From Glandiceps talaboti (Eukaryota; Hemichordata; Enteropneusta; Spengelidae), in the NCBI RefSeq assembly GCF_964340395.1, contig NC_135562.1, positions 20,280,626 to 20,344,625 on the forward strand: DNA of 64,000 bases. Direction: 5' to 3'. Within the stretch, counting starts at the first letter, position 1. The number at the start of each line of letters is the position of its first letter. The translations under genes were made by a program, and so were the position numbers. A model generated the notes under the pieces. It saw nothing but the letters and a program-made list of their open reading frames with translations, was not told the origin of the DNA and made no database searches. Positions 43,901 to 58,900 of this stretch are shown here, piece after piece.

Positions 43901-46900
43901 TGTGATTACCAATCTCAAGGCAGACGTAAGTTACTAATTGTCTTATAAAGTCCTTTTACCTGATATTAATTAGTATTACACATAGGAACATTAGAATTTA
44001 GAAACATTTGCTTTAGCTATCATGACTGCAGCGTGTAGCAAAATTCAAATACATTACAATGTCATATTGTAAGTATAAATTGCTAAACTATTTTGTTTAA
44101 TTCTCTTTCATATGGAACACCCGAGATGGATAGCAAGATCCAAGATGGAGTACCAAGACCCAAGATGGAAAGCAAGACCCAAGATGGATGGATGTGATTA
44201 CCAATCTCAAGGCAGACGTAAGTTACTAATTGTATTATAAAGTCCTTTTACCTGATATTAATTAGTATTACACATAGGAACATTAGAAGTTAGAAACATT
44301 TGCTTTAGCTATCATGACTGCAGCGTGTAGGAAAATTTGAATACATTACAATATCATATTGAAAATATAAATTGCTAAACTATTTTGTTTAATTCTCTTT
44401 CATATGGAACACCCGAGATGGATAGCAAGACCCAAGATGGAGTACCAAGACCCAAGATGGAAAGCAAGACCCAAGATGGATGGATGTGATTACCAATCTC
44501 AAGGCAGACGTAAGTTAATAATTGTCTTATAAAGTCCTTTTACCTGATATTAATTAGTATTACACATAGGAACATTAGAAGTTAGAAACATTTGCTTTAG
44601 CTATCATGACTGCAGCGTGTAGCAAAATTCGAATACATTACAATGTCATATTGTAAGTATAAATTGCTAAACTATTTTGTTTAATTCTCTTTCATATGGA
44701 ACACCCGAGATGGAGAGCAAGACCCAAGATGGAGTACCAAGACCCAAGATGGAAAGCAAGACCCAAGATGGATGGATGTGATTACCAATCTCAAGGCAGA
44801 CGTAAGTTAATAATTGTATTATAAAGTCCTTTTACCTGATATTAATTAGTATTACACATAGGAACATTACAAGTTAGAAACATTTGCTTTAGCTATCATG
44901 ACTGCAGCGTGTAGCAAAATTTGAATACATTACAATGTCATATTGAAAATATAAATTGCTAAACTATTTTGTTTAATTCTCTTTCATATGGAACACCCGA
45001 GATGGAGAGCAAGACCCAAGATGGAGTACCAAGACCCAAGATGGATACCAAGACCCTAGATGGATGGATGTGATTACCAATCTCAAGGCAGACGTAAGTT
45101 ACTAATTGTCTTATAAAGTCCTTTTACCTGATATTAATTAGTATTACACATAGGAACATTAGAATTTAGAAACATTTGCTTTAGCTATCATGACTGCAGC
45201 GTGTAGCAAAATTCGAATACATTGCAATGTCATATTGTAAGTATAAATTGCTAAACTATTTTGTTTAATTCTCTTTCATATGGAACACCCGAGATGGAGA
45301 GCAAGACCCAAGATGGAGTACCAAGACCCAAGATGGAAAGCAAGACCCAAGATGGATGGATGTGATTACCAATCTCAAGGCAGACGTAAGTTACTAATTG
45401 TATTATAAAGTCCTTTTACCTGATATTAATTAGTATTACACATAGGAAGAATAGAAGTTAGAAACATTTGCTTTAGCTATCATGACTGCAGCGTGTAGCA
45501 AAATTTGAATACATTACAATGTCATATTGAAAATATAAATTGCTAAACTATTTTGTTTAACTCTCTTTCATATGGAACACCCGAGATGGATAGCAAGACC
45601 CAAGATGGAGTACCAAGACCCAAGATGGAAAGCAAGACCCAAGATGGATGGATGTGATTACCAATCTCAAGGCAGACGTAAGTTACTAATTGTCTTATAA
45701 AGTCCTTTTACCTGATATTAATTAGTATTACACATAGGAACATTAGAATTTAGAAACATTTGCTTTAGCTATCATGACTGCAGCGTGTAGCAAAATTTGA
45801 ATACATTACAATGTCATATTGTAAGTATAAATTGCTAAACTATTTTGTTTAATTCTCTTTCATATGGAACACCCGAGATGGATAGCAAGATCCAAGATGG
45901 AGTACCAAGACCCAAGATGGAAAGCAAGACCCAAGATGGATGGATGTGATTACCAATCTCAAGGCAGACGTAAGTTACTAATTGTATTATAAAGTCCTTT
46001 TACCTGATATTAATTAGTATTACACATAGGAACATTAGAAGTTAGAAACATTTGCTTTAGCTATCATGACTGCAGCGTGTAGCAAAATTTGAATACATTA
46101 CAATATCATATTGAAAATATAAATTGCTAAACTATTTTGTTTAATTCTCTTTCATATGGAACACCCGAGATGGATAGCAAGACCCAAGATGGAGTACCAA
46201 GACCCAAGATGGAAAGCAAGACCCAAGATGGATGGATGTGATTACCAATCTCAAGGCAGACGTAAGTTAATAATTGTCTTATAAAGTCCTTTTACCTGAT
46301 ATTAATTAGTATTACACATAGGAACATTAGAAGTTAGAAACATTTGCTTTAGCTATCATGACTGCAGCGTGTAGCAAAATTTGAATACATTACAATATCA
46401 TATTGAAAAAAAAAATTGCTAAACTATTTTGTTTAATTCTCTTTCATATGGAACACCCGAGATGGATAGCAAGACCCAAGATGGAGTACCAAGACCCAAG
46501 ATGGAAAGCAAGACCCAAGATGGATGGATGTGATTACCAATCTCAAGGCAGACGTAAGTTAATAATTGTCTTATAAAGTCTTTTTAGCTGATATTAATTA
46601 GTATTACACATAGGAAGAATAGAAGTTAGAAACATTTGCTTTAGCTATCATGACTGCAGCGTGTAGCACAATTCAAATACATTACAATGTCATATTGTAA
46701 GTATAAATTGCTAAACTATTTTGTTTAATTCTCTTTCATATGGAACACCCGAGATGGACAGCAAGACCCAAGATGGAGTACCAAGACCCTAGATGGAAAG
46801 CAAGACCCAAGATAGACGGATGTGATTACCAATCTCAAGGCAGACGTAAGTTAATAATTGTTTTATAAAGTCCTTTTACCTGATATTAATTAGTATTACA

Positions 46901-49900
46901 CATAGGAAGAATAGAAGTTAGAAACATTTGCTTTAGCTATCATGACTGCAGCGTGTAGCAAAATTTGAATACATTACAATGTCATATTGAAAATATAAAT
47001 TGCTAAACTATTTTGTTTAACTCTCTTTCATATGGAACACCCGAGATGGATAGCAAGACCCAAGATGGAGTACCAAGACCCAAGATGGATACCAAGACCC
47101 TAGATGGATGGATGTGATTACCAATCTCAAGGCAGACGTAAGTTACTAATTGTCTTATAAAGTCCTTTTACCTGATATTAATTAGTATTACACATAGGAA
47201 CATTAGAATTTAGAAACATTTGCTTTAGCTATCATGACTGCATCGTGTAGCAAAATTCAAATACATTACAATGTCATATTGTAAGTATAAATTGCTAAAC
47301 TATTTTGTTTAATTCTCTTTCATATGGAACACCCGAGATGGATAGCAAGATCCAAGATGGAGTACCAAGACCCAAGATGGAAAGCAAGACCCAAGATGGA
47401 TGGATGTGATTACCAATCTCAAGGCAGACGTAAGTTACTAATTGTATTATAAAGTCCTTTTACCTGATATTAATTAGTATTACACATAGGAACATTAGAA
47501 GTTAGAAACATTTGCTTTAGCTATCATGACTGCAGCGTGTAGCAAAATTTGAATACATTACAATATCATATTGAAAATATAAATTGCTAAACTATTTTGT
47601 TTAATTCTCTTTCATATGGAACACCCGAGATGGATAGCAAGACCCAAGATGGAGTACCAAGACCCAAGATGGAAAGCAAGACCCAAGATGGATGGATGTG
47701 ATTACCAATCTCAAGGCAGACGTAAGTTAATAATTGTCTTATAAAGTCCTTTTACCTGATATTAATTAGTATTACACATAGGAACATTAGAAGTTAGAAA
47801 CATTTGCTTTAGCTATCATGACTGCAGCGTGTAGCAAAATTCGAATACATTACAATGTCATATTGTAAGTATAAATTGCTAAACTATTTTGTTTAATTCT
47901 CTTTCATATGGAACACCCGAGATGGAGAGCAAGACCCAAGATGGAGTACCAAGACCCAAGATGGAAAGCAAGACCCAAGATGGATGGATGTGATTACCAA
48001 TCTCAAGGCAGACGTAAGTTAATAATTGTATTATAAAGTCCTTTTACCTGATATTAATTAGTATTACACATAGGAACATTACAAGTTAGAAACATTTGCT
48101 TTAGCTATCATGACTGCAGCGTGTAGCAAAATTTGAATACATTACAATGTCATATTGAAAATATAAATTGCTAAACTATTTTGTTTAATTCTCTTTCATA
48201 TGGAACACCCGAGATGGAGAGCAAGACCCAAGATGGAGTACCAAGACCCAAGATGGATACCAAGACCCTAGATGGATGGATGTGATTACCAATCTCAAGG
48301 CAGACGTAAGTTACTAATTGTCTTATAAAGTCCTTTTACCTGATATTAATTAGTATTACACATAGGAACATTAGAATTTAGAAACATTTGCTTTAGCTAT
48401 CATGACTGCAGCGTGTAGCAAAATTCGAATACATTGCAATGTCATATTGTAAGTATAAATTGCTAAACTATTTTGTTTAATTCTCTTTCATATGGAACAC
48501 CCGAGATGGAGAGCAAGACCCAAGATGGAGTACCAAGACCCAAGATGGAAAGCAAGACCCAAGATGGATGGATGTGATTACCAATCTCAAGGCAGACGTA
48601 AGTTACTAATTGTATTATAAAGTCCTTTTACCTGATATTAATTAGTATTACACATAGGAACATTAGAAGTTAGAAACATTTGCTTTAGCTATCATGACTG
48701 CAGCGTGTAGCAAAATTTGAATACATTACAATATCATATTGAAAAAAAAAATTGCTAAACTATTTTGTTTAATTCTCTTTCATATGGAACACCCGAGATG
48801 GATAGCAAGACCCAAGATGGAGTACCAAGACCCAAGATGGAAAGCAAGACCCAAGATGGATGGATGTGATTACCAATCTCAAGGCAGACGTAAGTTACTA
48901 ATTGTCTTATAAAGTCCTTTTACCTGATATTAATTAGTATTACACATAGGAACATTAGAATTTAGAAACATTTGCTTTAGCTATCATGACTGCAGCGTGT
49001 AGCAAAATTCAAATACATTACAATGTCATATTGTAAGTATAAATTGCTAAACTATTTTGTTTAATTCTCTTTCATATGGAACACCCGAGATGGATAGCAA
49101 GATCCAAGATGGAGTACCAAGACCCAAGATGGAAAGCAAGACCCAAGATGGATGGATGTGATTACCAATCTCAAGGCAGACGTAAGTTACTAATTGTATT
49201 ATAAAGTCCTTTTACCTGATATTAATTAGTATTACACATAGGAACATTAGAAGTTAGAAACATTTGCTTTAGCTATCATGACTGCAGCGTGTAGCAAAAT
49301 TTGAATACATTACAATATCATATTGAAAATATAAATTGCTAAACTATTTTGTTTAATTCTCTTTCATATGGAACACCCGAGATGGATAGCAAGACCCAAG
49401 ATGGAGTACCAAGACCCAAGATGGAAAGCAAGACCCAAGATGGATGGATGTGATTACCAATCTCAAGGCAGACGTAAGTTAATAATTGTCTTATAAAGTC
49501 CTTTTACCTGATATTAATTAGTATTACACATAGGAACATTAGAAGTTAGAAACATTTGCTTTAGCTATCATGACTGCAGCGTGTAGCAAAATTCGAATAC
49601 ATTACAATGTCATATTGTAAGTATAAATTGCTAAACTATTTTGTTTAATTCTCTTTCATATGGAACACCCGAGATGGAGAGCAAGACCCAAGATGGAGTA
49701 CCAAGACCCAAGATGGAAAGCAAGACCCAAGATGGATGGATGTGATTACCAATCTCAAGGCAGACGTAAGTTAATAATTGTATTATAAAGTCCTTTTACC
49801 TGATATTAATTAGTATTACACATAGGAACATTACAAGTTAGAAACATTTGCTTTAGCTATCATGACTGCAGCGTGTAGCAAAATTTGAATACATTACAAT

Positions 49901-52900
49901 GTCATATTGAAAATATAAATTGCTAAACTATTTTGTTTAATTCTCTTTCATATGGAACACCCGAGATGGAGAGCAAGACCCAAGATGGAGTACCAAGACC
50001 CAAGATGGATACCAAGACCCTAGATGGATGGATGTGATTACCAATCTCAAGGCAGACGTAAGTTACTAATTGTCTTATAAAGTCCTTTTACCTGATATTA
50101 ATTAGTATTACACATAGGAACATTAGAATTTAGAAACATTTGCTTTAGCTATCATGACTGCAGCGTGTAGCAAAATTCGAATACATTGCAATGTCATATT
50201 GTAAGTATAAATTGCTAAACTATTTTGTTTAATTCTCTTTCATATGGAACACCCGAGATGGAGAGCAAGACCCAAGATGGAGTACCAAGACCCAAGATGG
50301 AAAGCAAGACCCAAGATGGATGGATGTGATTACCAATCTCAAGGCAGACGTAAGTTACTAATTGTATTATAAAGTCCTTTTACCTGATATTAATTAGTAT
50401 TACACATAGGAACATTAGAAGTTAGAAACATTTGCTTTAGCTATCATGACTGCAGCGTGTAGCAAAATTTGAATACATTACAATATCATATTGAAAATAT
50501 AAATTGCTAAACTATTTTGTTTAATTCTCTTTCATATGGAACACCCGAGATGGATAGCAAGACCCAAGATGGAGTACCAAGACCCAAGATGGAAAGCAAG
50601 ACCCAAGATGGATGGATGTGATTACCAATCTCAAGGCAGACGTAAGTTAATAATTGTCTTATAAAGTCCTTTTACCTGATATTAATTAGTATTACACATA
50701 GGAACATTAGAAGTTAGAAACATTTGCTTTAGCTATCATGACTGCAGCGTGTAGCAAAATTCGAATACATTGCAATGTCATATTGTAAGTATAAATTGCT
50801 AAACTATTTTGTTTAATTCTCTTTCATATGGAACACCCGAGATGGATAGCAAGACCCAAGATGGAGTACCAAGACCCAAGATGGAAAGCAAGACCCAAGA
50901 TGGATGGATGTGATTACCAATCTCAAGGCAGACGTAAGTTAATAATTGTCTTATAAAGTCCTTTTACCTGATATTAATTAGTATTACACATAGGAACATT
51001 AGAAGTTAGAAACATTTGCTTTAGCTATCATGACTGCAGCGTGTAGCAAAATTCGAATACATTACAATGTCATATTGTAAGTATAAATTGCTAAACTATT
51101 TTGTTTAATTCTCTTTCATATGGAACACCAGAGATGGAGAGCAAGACCCAAGATGGAGTACCAAGACCCAAGATGGAAAGCAAGACCCAAGATGGATGGA
51201 TGTGATTACCAATCTCAAGGCAGACGTAAGTTAATAATTGTCTTATAAAGTCCTTTTACCTGATATTAATTAGTATTACACATAGGAACATTAGAAGTTA
51301 GAAACATTTGCTTTAGCTATCATGACTGCAGCGTGTAGCAAAATTCGAATACATTGCAATGTCATATTGTAAGTATAAATTGCTAAACTATTTTGTTTAA
51401 TTCTCTTTCATATGGAACACCCGAGATGGATAGCAAGACCCAAGATGGAGTACCAAGACCCAAGATGGAAAGCAAGACCCAAGATGGATGGATGTGATTA
51501 CCAATCTCAAGGCAGACGTAAGTTAATAATTGTCTTATAAAGTCCTTTTACCTGATATTAATTAGTATTACACATAGGAACATTAGAAGTTAGAAACATT
51601 TGCTTTAGCTATCATGACTGCAGCGTGTAGCAAAATTCGAATACATTACAATGTCATATTGTAAGTATAAATTGCTAAACTATTTTGTTTAATTCTCTTT
51701 CATATGGAAAACCCGAGATGGAGAGCAAGACCCAAGATGGAGTACCAAGACCCAAGATGGAAAGCAAGACCCAAGATGGATGGATGTGATTACCAATCTC
51801 AAGGCAGACGTAAGTTAATAATTGTCTTATAAAGTCCTTTTACCTGATATTAATTAGTATTACACATAGGAACATTAGAAGTTAGAAACATTTGCTTTAG
51901 CTATCATGACTGCAGCGTGTAGCAAAATTCAAATACATTACAATGTCATATTGTAAGTATAAATTGCTAAACTATTTTGTTTAATTCTCTTTCATATGGA
52001 ACACCCGAGATGGAGAGCAAGACCCAAGATGGAGTACCAAGACCCAAGATGGAAAGCAAGACCCAAGATGGATGGATGTGATTACCAATCTCAAGGCAGA
52101 CGTAAGTTACTAATTGTCTTATAAAGTCCTTTTACCTGATATTAATTAGTATTACACATAGGAAGAATAGAAGTTAGAAACATTTGCTTTAGCTATCATG
52201 ACTGCAGCGTGTAGCAAAATTTGAATACATTACAATGTCATATTGAAAATATAAATTGCTAAACTATTTTGTTTAACTCTCTTTCATATGGAACACCCGA
52301 GATGGATAGCAAGACCCAAGATGGAGTACCAAGACCCAAGATGGATACCAAGACCCTAGATGGATGGATGTGATTACCAATCTCAAGGCAGACGTAAGTT
52401 ACTAATTGTCTTATAAAGTCCTTTTACCTGATATTAATTAGTATTACACATAGGAACATTAGAATTTAGAAACATTTGCTTTAGCTATCATGACTGCAGC
52501 GTGTAGCAAAATTTGAATACATTACAATGTCATATTGTAAGTATAAATTGCTAAACTATTTTGTTTAATTCTCTTTCATATGGAACACCCGAGATGGATA
52601 GCAAGATCCAAGATGGAGTACCAAGACCCAAGATGGAAAGCAAGACCCAAGATGGATGGATGTGATTACCAATCTCAAGGCAGACGTAAGTTAATAATTG
52701 TCTTATAAAGTCCTTTTACCTGATATTAATTAGTATTACACATAGGAACATTAGAAGTTAGAAACATTTGCTTTAGCTATCATGACTGCAGCGTGTAGCA
52801 AAATTCGAATACATTGCAATGTCATATTGTAAGTATAAATTGCTAAACTATTTTGTTTAATTCTCTTTCATATGGAACACCCGAGATGGATAGCAAGACC

Positions 52901-55900
52901 CAAGATGGAGTACCAAGACCCAAGATGGAAAGCAAGACCCAAGATGGATGGATGTGATTACCAATCTCAAGGCAGACGTAAGTTAATAATTGTCTTATAA
53001 AGTCCTTTTACCTGATATTAATTAGTATTACACATAGGAACATTAGAAGTTAGAAACATTTGCTTTAGCTATCATGACTGCAGCGTGTAGCAAAATTCGA
53101 ATACATTACAATGTCATATTGTAAGTATAAATTGCTAAACTATTTTGTTTAATTCTCTTTCATATGGAACACCCGAGATGGAGAGCAAGACCCAAGATGG
53201 AGTACCAAGACCCAAGATGGAAAGCAAGACCCAAGATGGATGGATGTGATTACCAATCTCAAGGCAGACGTAAGTTAATAATTGTCTTATAAAGTCCTTT
53301 TACCTGATATTAATTAGTATTACACATAGGAACATTAGAAGTTAGAAACATTTGCTTTAGCTATCATGACTGCAGCGTGTAGCAAAATTCAAATACATTA
53401 CAATGTCATATTGTAAGTATAAATTGCTAAACTATTTTGTTTAATTCTCTTTCATATGGAACACCCGAGATGGAGAGCAAGACCCAAGATGGAGTACCAA
53501 GACCCAAGATGGAAAGCAAGACCCAAGATGGATGGATGTGATTACCAATCTCAAGGCAGACGTAAGTTACTAATTGTCTTATAAAGTCCTTTTACCTGAT
53601 ATTAATTAGTATTACACATAGGAAGAATAGAAGTTAGAAACATTTGCTTTAGCTATCATGACTGCAGCGTGTAGCAAAATTTGAATACATTACAATGTCA
53701 TATTGAAAATATAAATTGATAAACTATTTTGTTTAACTCTCTTTCATATGGAACACCCGAGATGGATAGCAAGACCCAAGATGGAGTACCAAGACCCAAG
53801 ATGGATACCAAGACCCTAGATGGATGGATGTGATTACCAATCTCAAGGCAGACGTAAGTTACTAATTGTATTATAAAGTCCTTTTACCTGATATTAATTA
53901 GTATTACACATAGGAACATTAGCAGTTAGAAACATTTGCTTTAGCTATCATGACTGCAGCGTGTAGCAAAATTTGAATACATTACAATATCATATTGAAA
54001 ATATAAATTGCTAAACTATTTTGTTTAATTCTCTTTCATATGGAACACCCAAGATGGATAGCAAGACCCAAGATGGAGTACCAAGACCCAAGATGGAAAG
54101 CAAGACCCAAGATGGATGGATGTGATTACCAATCTCAAGGCAGACGTAAGTTAATAATTGTCTTATAAAGTCCTTTTACCTGATATTAATTAGTATTACA
54201 CATAGGAACATTAGAAGTTAGAAACATTTGCTTTAGCTATCATGACTGCAGCGTGTAGCAAAATTCGAATACATTACAATGTCATGTTGTAAGTATAAAT
54301 TGCTAAACTATTTTGTTTAATTCTCTTTCATATGGAACACCCGAGATGGAGAGCAAGACCCAAGATGGAGTACCAAGACCCAAGATGGAAAGCAAGACCC
54401 AAGATGGATGGATGTGATTACCAATCTCAAGGCAGACGTAAGTTACTAATTGTCTTATAAAGTCCTTTTACCTGATATTAATTAGTATTACACATAGGAA
54501 CATTAGAATTTAGAAACATTTGCTTTAGCTATCATGACTGCAGCGTGTAGCAAAATTTGAATACATTACAATGTCATATTGTAAGTATAAATTGCTAAAC
54601 TATTTTGTTTAATTCTCTTTCATATGGAACACCCGAGATGGATAGCAAGATCCAAGATGGAGTACCAAGACCCAAGATGGAAAGCAAGACCCAAGATGGA
54701 TGGATGTGATTACCAATCTCAAGGCAGACGTAAGTTACTAATTGTATTATAAAGTCCTTTTACCTGATATTAATTAGTATTACACATAGGAACATTAGAA
54801 GTTAGAAACATTTGCTTTAGCTATCATGACTGCAGCGTGTAGCAAAATTTGAATACATTACAATATCATATTGAAAATATAAATTGCTAAACTATTTTGT
54901 TTAATTCTCTTTCATATGGAACACCCGAGATGGATAGCAAGACCCAAGATGGAGTACCAAGACCCAAGATGGAAAGCAAGACCCAAGATGGATGGATGTG
55001 ATTACCAATCTCAAGGCAGACGTAAGTTAATAATTGTCTTATAAAGTCCTTTTACCTGATATTAATTAGTATTACACATAGGAACATTAGAAGTTAGAAA
55101 CATTTGCTTTAGCTATCATGACTGCAGCGTGTAGCAAAATTCGAATACATTACAATGTCATATTGTAAGTATAAATTGCTAAACTATTTTGTTTAATTCT
55201 CTTTCATATGGAACACCCGAGATGGAGAGCAAGACCCAAGATGGAGTACCAAGACCCAAGATGGAAAGCAAGACCCAAGATGGATGGATGTGATTACCAA
55301 TCTCAAGGCAGACGTAAGTTACTAATTGTATTATAAAGTCCTTTTACCTGATATTAATTAGTATTACACATAGGAACATTAGAAGTTAGAAACATTTGCT
55401 TTAGCTATCATGACTGCAGCGTGTAGCAAAATTTGAATACATTACAATATCATATTGAAAATACAAATTGCTAAACTATTTTGTTTAATTCTCTTTCATA
55501 TGGAACACCCGAGATGGATAGCAAGACCCAAGATGGAGTACCAAGACCCAAGATGGAAAGCAAGACCCACGATGGATGGATGTGATTACCAATCTCAAGG
55601 CAGACGTAAGTTAATAATTGTCTTATAAAGTCCTTTTACCTGATATTAATTAGTATTACACATAGGAAGAATAGAAGTTAGAAACATTTGCTTTAGCCAT
55701 CATGACTGCAGCGTGTAGCAAAATTTGAATACATTACAATGTCATATTGAAAATATAAATTGCTAAACTATTTTGTTTAATTCTCTTTCATATGGAACAC
55801 CCGAGATGGATAGCAAGACCCAAGATGGAGTACCAAGACCCAAGATGGAAAGCAAGACCCAAGATGGATGGATGTGATTACCAATCTCAAGGCAGACGTA

Positions 55901-58900
55901 AGTTAATAATTGTCTTATAAAGTCCTTTTACCTGATATTAATTAGTATTACACATAGGAACATTAGAAGTTAGAAACATTTGCTTTAGCTATCATGACTG
56001 CAGCGTGTAGCAAAATTCGAATACATTGCAATGTCATATTGTAAGTATAAATTGCTAAACTATTTTGTTTAATTCTCTTTCATATGGAACACCCGAGATG
56101 GATAGCAAGACCCAAGATGGAGTACCAAGACCCAAGATGGAAAGCAAGACCCAAGATGGATGGATGTGATTACCAATCTCAAGGCAGACGTAAGTTAATA
56201 ATTGTCTTATAAAGTCCTTTTACCTGATATTAATTAGTATTACACATAGGAACATTAGAAGTTAGAAACATTTGCTTTAGCTATCATGACTGCAGCGTGT
56301 AGCAAAATTCGAATACATTACAATGTCATATTGTAAGTATAAATTGCTAAACTATTTTGTTTAATTCTCTTTCATATGGAACACCCGAGATGGAGAGCAA
56401 GACCCAAGATGGAGTACCAAGACCCAAGATGGAAAGCAAGACCCAAGATGGATGGATGTGATTACCAATCTCAAGGCAGACGTAAGTTAATAATTGTCTT
56501 ATAAAGTCCTTTTACCTGATATTAATTAGTATTACACATAGGAACATTAGAAGTTAGAAACATTTGCTTTAGCTATCATGACTGCAGCGTGTAGCAAAAT
56601 TCGAATACATTGCAATGTCATGTTGTAAGTATAAATTGCTAAACTATTTTGTTTAATTCTCTTTCATATGGAACACCCGAGATGGATAGCAAGACCCAAG
56701 ATGGAGTACCAAGACCCAAGATGGAAAGCAAGACCCAAGATGGATGGATGTGATTACCAATCTCAAGGCAGACGTAAGTTAATAATTGTCTTATAAAGTC
56801 CTTTTACCTGATATTAATTAGTATTACACATAGGAACATTAGAAGTTAGAAACATTTGCTTTAGCTATCATGACTGCAGCGTGTAGCAAAATTCGAATAC
56901 ATTACAATGTCATATTGTAAGTATAAATTGCTAAACTATTTTGTTTAATTCTCTTTCATATGGAACACCCGAGATGGAGAGCAAGACCCAAGATGGAGTA
57001 CCAAGACCCAAGATGGAAAGCAAGACCCAAGATGGATGGATGTGATTACCAATCTCAAGGCAGACGTAAGTTAATAATTGTATTATAAAGTCCTTTTACC
57101 TGATATTAATTAGTATTACACATAGGAACATTAGAAGTTAGAAACATTTGCTTTAGCTATCATGACTGCAGCGTGTAGCAAAATTCGAATACATTACAAT
57201 GTCATGTTGTAAGTATAAATTGCTAAACTATTTTGTTTAATTCTCTTTCATATGGAACACCCGAGATGGAGAGCAAGACCCAAGATGGAGTACCAAGACC
57301 CAAGATGGAAAGCAAGACCCAAGATGGATGGATGTGATTACCAATCTCAAGGCAGACGTAAGTTACTAATTGTCTTATGAAGTCATTTTACCTGATATTA
57401 ATTAGTATTACACATAGGAAGAATAGAAGTTAAAAACATTTGCTTTAGCTATCATGACTGCAGCGTGTAGCAAAATTTGAATACATTACAATGTCATATT
57501 GAAAATATAAATTGCTAAACTATTTTGTTTAACTCTCTTTCATATGGAACACCCGAGATGGATAGCAAGACCCAAGATGGAGTACCAAGACCCAAGATGG
57601 ATACCAAGACCCTAGATGGATGGATGTGATTACCAATCTCAAGGCAGACGTAAGTTAATAATTGTCTTATAAAGTCCTTTTACCTGATATTAATTAGTAT
57701 TACACATAGGAACATTAGAATTTAGAAACATTTGCTTTAGCTATCATGACTGCAGCGTGTAGCAAAATTTGAATACATTACAATGTCATATTGTAAGTAT
57801 AAATTGCTAAACTATTTTGTTTAATTCTCTTTCATATGGAACACCCGAGATGGATAGCAAGATCCAAGATGGAGTACCAAGACCCAAGATGGAAAGCAAG
57901 ACCCAAGATGGATGGATGTGATTACCAATCTCAAGGCAGACGTAAGTTACTAATTGTATTATAAAGTCCTTTTACCTGATATTAATTAGTATTACACATA
58001 GGAACATTAGAAGTTAGAAACATTTGCTTTAGCTATCATGACTGCAGCGTGTAGCAAAATTTGAATACATTACAATATCATATTGAAAATATAAATTGCT
58101 AAACTATTTTGTTTAATTCTCTTTCATATGGAACACCCGAGATGGATAGCAAGACCCAAGATGGAGTACCAAGACCCAAGATGGAAAGCAAGACCCAAGA
58201 TGGATGGATGTGATTACCAATCTCAAGGCAGACGTAAGTTAATAATTGTCTTATAAAGTCCTTTTACCTGATATTAATTAGTATTACACATAGGAACATT
58301 AGAAGTTAGAAACATTTGCTTTAGCTACCATGACTGCAGCGTGTAGCAAAATTCGAATACATTACAATGTCATATTGTAAGTATAAATTGCTAAACTATT
58401 TTGTTTAATTCTCTTTCATATGGAACACCCGAGATGGAGAGCAAGACCCAAGATGGAGTACCAAGACCCAAGATGGAAAGCAAGACCCACGATGGATGGA
58501 TGTGATTACCAATCTCAAGGCAGACGTAAGTTAATAATTGTATTATAAAGTCCTTTTACCTGATATTAATTAGTATTACACATAGGAACATTACAAGTTA
58601 GAAACATTTGCTTTAGCTATCATGACTGCAGCGTGTAGCAAAATTCGAATACATTACAATGTCATATTGTAAGTATAAATTGCTAAACTATTTTGTTTAA
58701 TTCTCTTTCATATGGAACACCCGAGATGGAGAGCAAGACCCAAGATGGAGTACAAAGACCCAAGATGGAAAGCAAGACCCACGATGGATGGATGTGATTA
58801 CCAATCTCAAGGCAGACGTAAGTTACTAATTGTCTTATAAAGTCCTTTTACCTGATATTAATTAGTATTACACATAGGAAGAATAGAAGTTAGAAACATT